64,000 bases of DNA from Neobacillus mesonae. GTDB lineage: Bacteria; Bacillota; Bacilli; Bacillales; Cytobacillaceae. Below the pieces are notes generated by a model that saw only the letters and a list, made by a program, of their open reading frames with translations, was not told where the DNA came from and searched no databases. The stretch covers positions 1 through 64,000 of the forward strand of contig NZ_JAMBNQ010000003.1 of assembly GCF_023715155.1 (NCBI RefSeq), given 5' to 3'. The position numbers were made by a program, and so were the translations under genes. How positions within the stretch are numbered: the first letter of the stretch is position 1; each line of letters begins with the position of its first letter. Below are positions 62,156 to 64,000 of this stretch, piece by piece.

Positions 62156-64000
62156 GTGAGTAAAGCTAAAAAGATAAGTTCTTATGTTCTTATTCTTCTT
62201 TTATTTCTGCAGTTTATTCCAAATCAACCATCAGCTTACGCTATGGGGACAAATGAAGAGCAGGAAAAAATAGAGGTTGTATTATTTGCCGATGAAATTG
62301 ACGGAAGTATAAATTTATATGAAGGAGCTTCAAGTACTTCATCAATAATTGGGTCAATTAAGGATGATACGGCTGTAACGGTAATAGAAGAAGGGGAAGA
62401 ATATACCTTAGTTCAGTACTTAGATGATCAACGGCAGAAAACACTGATGGGTTATGTGGAAAATAACCATGTAGTAGACTTATCAAAAGTTGAAGAGTTT
62501 AGAACTAATAGGGCAGGGGATAAGGAAGCTGCCGTAGAAAGCGGAAATGAGCCTTCACAAAATGCAGCAGACACCCCAGCTTTAGATGAAGGTGGAAATG
62601 AGCCTTCTCAGAATACTGCAGATGACCCAGCTTTAAAAGAAAGTGAAAATGAGGCTTCTGAAAATACAGCAGACACCCCAGATTTAAACAAAAGCGGAAA
62701 TGAGCCTTCACAAGATGCAGCAAATAGTCCTGCAGTAGAGGAAGAAAGTGTACCAGAAGTCCAAAATGAAGGGATTCAAAAGAACACTGAATCTACTACT
62801 AATTCTTTAGAACAAGAAGCAGCAAAAAATGAAGAAGCTAAAAACAAAATCAGTACCTTTTCGCTTACTGCTGATGTAAAAAAGGAAACTATTACTCCTG
62901 TTGTTCTTCAGGGAATTGGATTAGCAAATCCAACTAAAGTTTATAAAACACCTTCTACTGACTCTCAAGAATTAAAAAGCTATTCTCAAGGAAGTATATT
63001 AAAATACCAAACTTATTTAAATGACTGGTATAAATGTACTGTCTATATTAATGGAAAAGCTGAAACAGGGTATATTAAGGTGAGTGATGTTGAGAATATT
63101 ACTAAATCACAAAGTAAATTCAAAGGGCTTGCTTTAAAAAATCCAACTAAAATATATTTACGTGCAGCGAAAAGCTCAGATGTTATTAAAACCTATCATC
63201 AAGGTTCAGTTTTAGTCTATAAAACTTTAACTTCTGAATGGTATGTATGTACCGTCTATATTAACGGAAAATATGAAACAGGGTATATTAAGGCAAGTGA
63301 TGTTGAAAATATTACTAATTCACAGAGTAAATTTAAAGGAATTGCTTTAAAAAATCCAACGAATATATATTTACGTGCAGCGAAAAGTTCAGATATTATT
63401 AAAACCTATCATCAAGGTTCCGTTTTAGTCTATAAAACTTTAACTTCTGAATGGTATGTATGTACCGTCTATATTAAAGGCAGAGCAGTTACGGGGTATA
63501 TTTCTAAGGCAGATGTAGAGAATCTGACCAATAAAGCCACAACACTTCATGGGGTTGCACTTAAAAGCCCTACAAAAATATATACAAAAGCGTCTGTCTC
63601 TTCGACTGAATTAAAATCATATCCTGCAGGTACTGTACTAAAATATCAAACTTTAACTTCAGGCTGGTACGAGTGTAAGGTTTATATCAAAGGAAAAGCA
63701 GTTACGGGATATATTAATGTCAATGATGTAAAAAATGCTTTTGAAAATCAGAAAACATATACTGGAGCGGCATTAAAAGAGCCGACAACAGTATATGAAC
63801 AGGCATCAAAGAGTTCAAAAAGATTGAAGTCTTATGATCAGGGGCGTATTTTAACCTACCGATCTTTTATAGATGGATGGTACTCTGCAACCGTCTATAT
63901 TAATGGTAAGAAAAAAAATGGGTATATTGCATCAAGTGATGTAGAAAACGCTGTTGATGCACCTTCAACTAAACAGGTTTGGGCGAAAGAAAATATCAAA
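62156..64000 (+). CDS. Large secreted wall protein with SH3-like repeats (partial, 5' part)
   Basis: A GTG start after GGGGGA is open to the window edge (615 codons, no stop). A signal peptide covers residues 1-31. An SH3-like module (about 40-110) is followed by four 20-22-residue acidic repeats (SGNEPSQNAADTPALDE) at about 125-200. Five SH3-like repeats of about 70-72 residues (ALKNPTKIYLRAAKSSD, TLTSEWYVCTVYI) begin near 255. Repeats 2 and 3 are almost identical in DNA. Such repeats often target a hydrolase or adhesin to the wall; the effector domain lies outside the window. Confidence 0.8.
   Translation, partial: MSKAKKISSYVLILLLFLQFIPNQPSAYAMGTNEEQEKIEVVLFADEIDGSINLYEGASSTSSIIGSIKDDTAVTVIEEGEEYTLVQYLDDQRQKTLMGYVENNHVVDLSKVEEFRTNRAGDKEAAVESGNEPSQNAADTPALDEGGNEPSQNTADDPALKESENEASENTADTPDLNKSGNEPSQDAANSPAVEEESVPEVQNEGIQKNTESTTNSLEQEAAKNEEAKNKISTFSLTADVKKETITPVVLQGIGLANPTKVYKTPSTDSQELKSYSQGSILKYQTYLNDWYKCTVYINGKAETGYIKVSDVENITKSQSKFKGLALKNPTKIYLRAAKSSDVIKTYHQGSVLVYKTLTSEWYVCTVYINGKYETGYIKASDVENITNSQSKFKGIALKNPTNIYLRAAKSSDIIKTYHQGSVLVYKTLTSEWYVCTVYIKGRAVTGYISKADVENLTNKATTLHGVALKSPTKIYTKASVSSTELKSYPAGTVLKYQTLTSGWYECKVYIKGKAVTGYINVNDVKNAFENQKTYTGAALKEPTTVYEQASKSSKRLKSYDQGRILTYRSFIDGWYSATVYINGKKKNGYIASSDVENAVDAPSTKQVWAKENIK

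Noticed and set aside
62505-62723. 72-aa minus-strand ORF with internal repeats
   Set aside because: It is the antisense translation of the acidic repeats of the wall protein gene.
1-64000. Prophage, transposon, tRNA or rRNA genes
   Set aside because: No integrase, transposase, phage structural gene, cloverleaf or rRNA sequence was recognised.

Overview
The window looks like a chromosomal segment of a low-GC, endospore-forming Bacillaceae bacterium. Evidence is the strong GGAGG-type ribosome binding sites, frequent GTG/TTG starts, CwlC-type spore-lysis amidases, an OpuA/GbsR osmoprotection locus, YvfRSTU-, XpaC/YaaN- and FbpB-like genes, and a Gram-positive wall teichoic acid toolkit. The lipoprotein-type copper nitrite reductase fits a Neobacillus-like denitrifying Bacillus, but that genus guess is inference. 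No rRNA, tRNA, CRISPR array, insertion sequence or prophage was recognised.

Layout. 1-800: intergenic array of twelve 52-bp tandem repeats. 793-10391: sugar and acid-sugar phosphate catabolism (GlpX, RpiB, PdxA2-like dehydrogenase, two DUF1537 kinases, a TIM-like isomerase, a beta-hydroxyacid dehydrogenase) with a DeoR and a GntR regulator. The likely theme is degradation of four-carbon acid sugars to DHAP and triose phosphates. 10392-12701: repeats, a small acidic ORF and an NCS2 purine permease. 12888-15979: two CwlC-like amidases, one fused to a glucosaminidase. 16184-20745: galE, a LysM-3D protein, a subtilase, a small membrane protein and a NUDIX hydrolase. 20845-24949: opuA operon (minus strand) with a divergent GbsR-type regulator. 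25041-30428: YitT, a stand-alone acetolactate-synthase-like enzyme, a ferritin-like protein, a small membrane protein, an 800-bp repeat-rich gap and a ZIP transporter. 30650-35204: mnaA, xpaC-yaaN and a VanY-type carboxypeptidase. 35386-37614: a c-di-GMP-I riboswitch controlling a 54-aa ORF, nirK with an Fnr-like box, a 49-aa ORF and a DnaA-box cluster. 37615-41156: yvfRSTU-like ABC transporter and two-component system. 41399-43017: ugd and an FbpB-like small protein. 43394-64000: a surface region with secreted nuclease/nucleotidase, L,D-transpeptidase, subtilase, LCP ligase, two exported enzymes sharing a 44-residue repeat, a TagE-like glucosyltransferase, a double CDP-glycerol glycerophosphotransferase and the start of a large SH3-repeat wall protein.

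How it works together. Most of the right half builds, decorates or remodels the cell envelope: MnaA (ManNAc donor), Ugd and GalE (sugar nucleotides), polyol-phosphate polymerase, glycosyltransferase, LCP ligase, amidases and peptidases. The left half is a catabolic island under two local repressor-type regulators and probably CcpA.

The most unusual signals are: (i) the c-di-GMP-I riboswitch in front of an unrecognised 54-aa gene; (ii) five sequence-unrelated intergenic repeat arrays that share a period of about 50-52 bp; (iii) a cluster of same-strand DnaA boxes; (iv) a 44-residue repeat shared by two adjacent exported enzymes; (v) a dispersed repeat that splits a two-component operon and supplies the end of the kinase gene.
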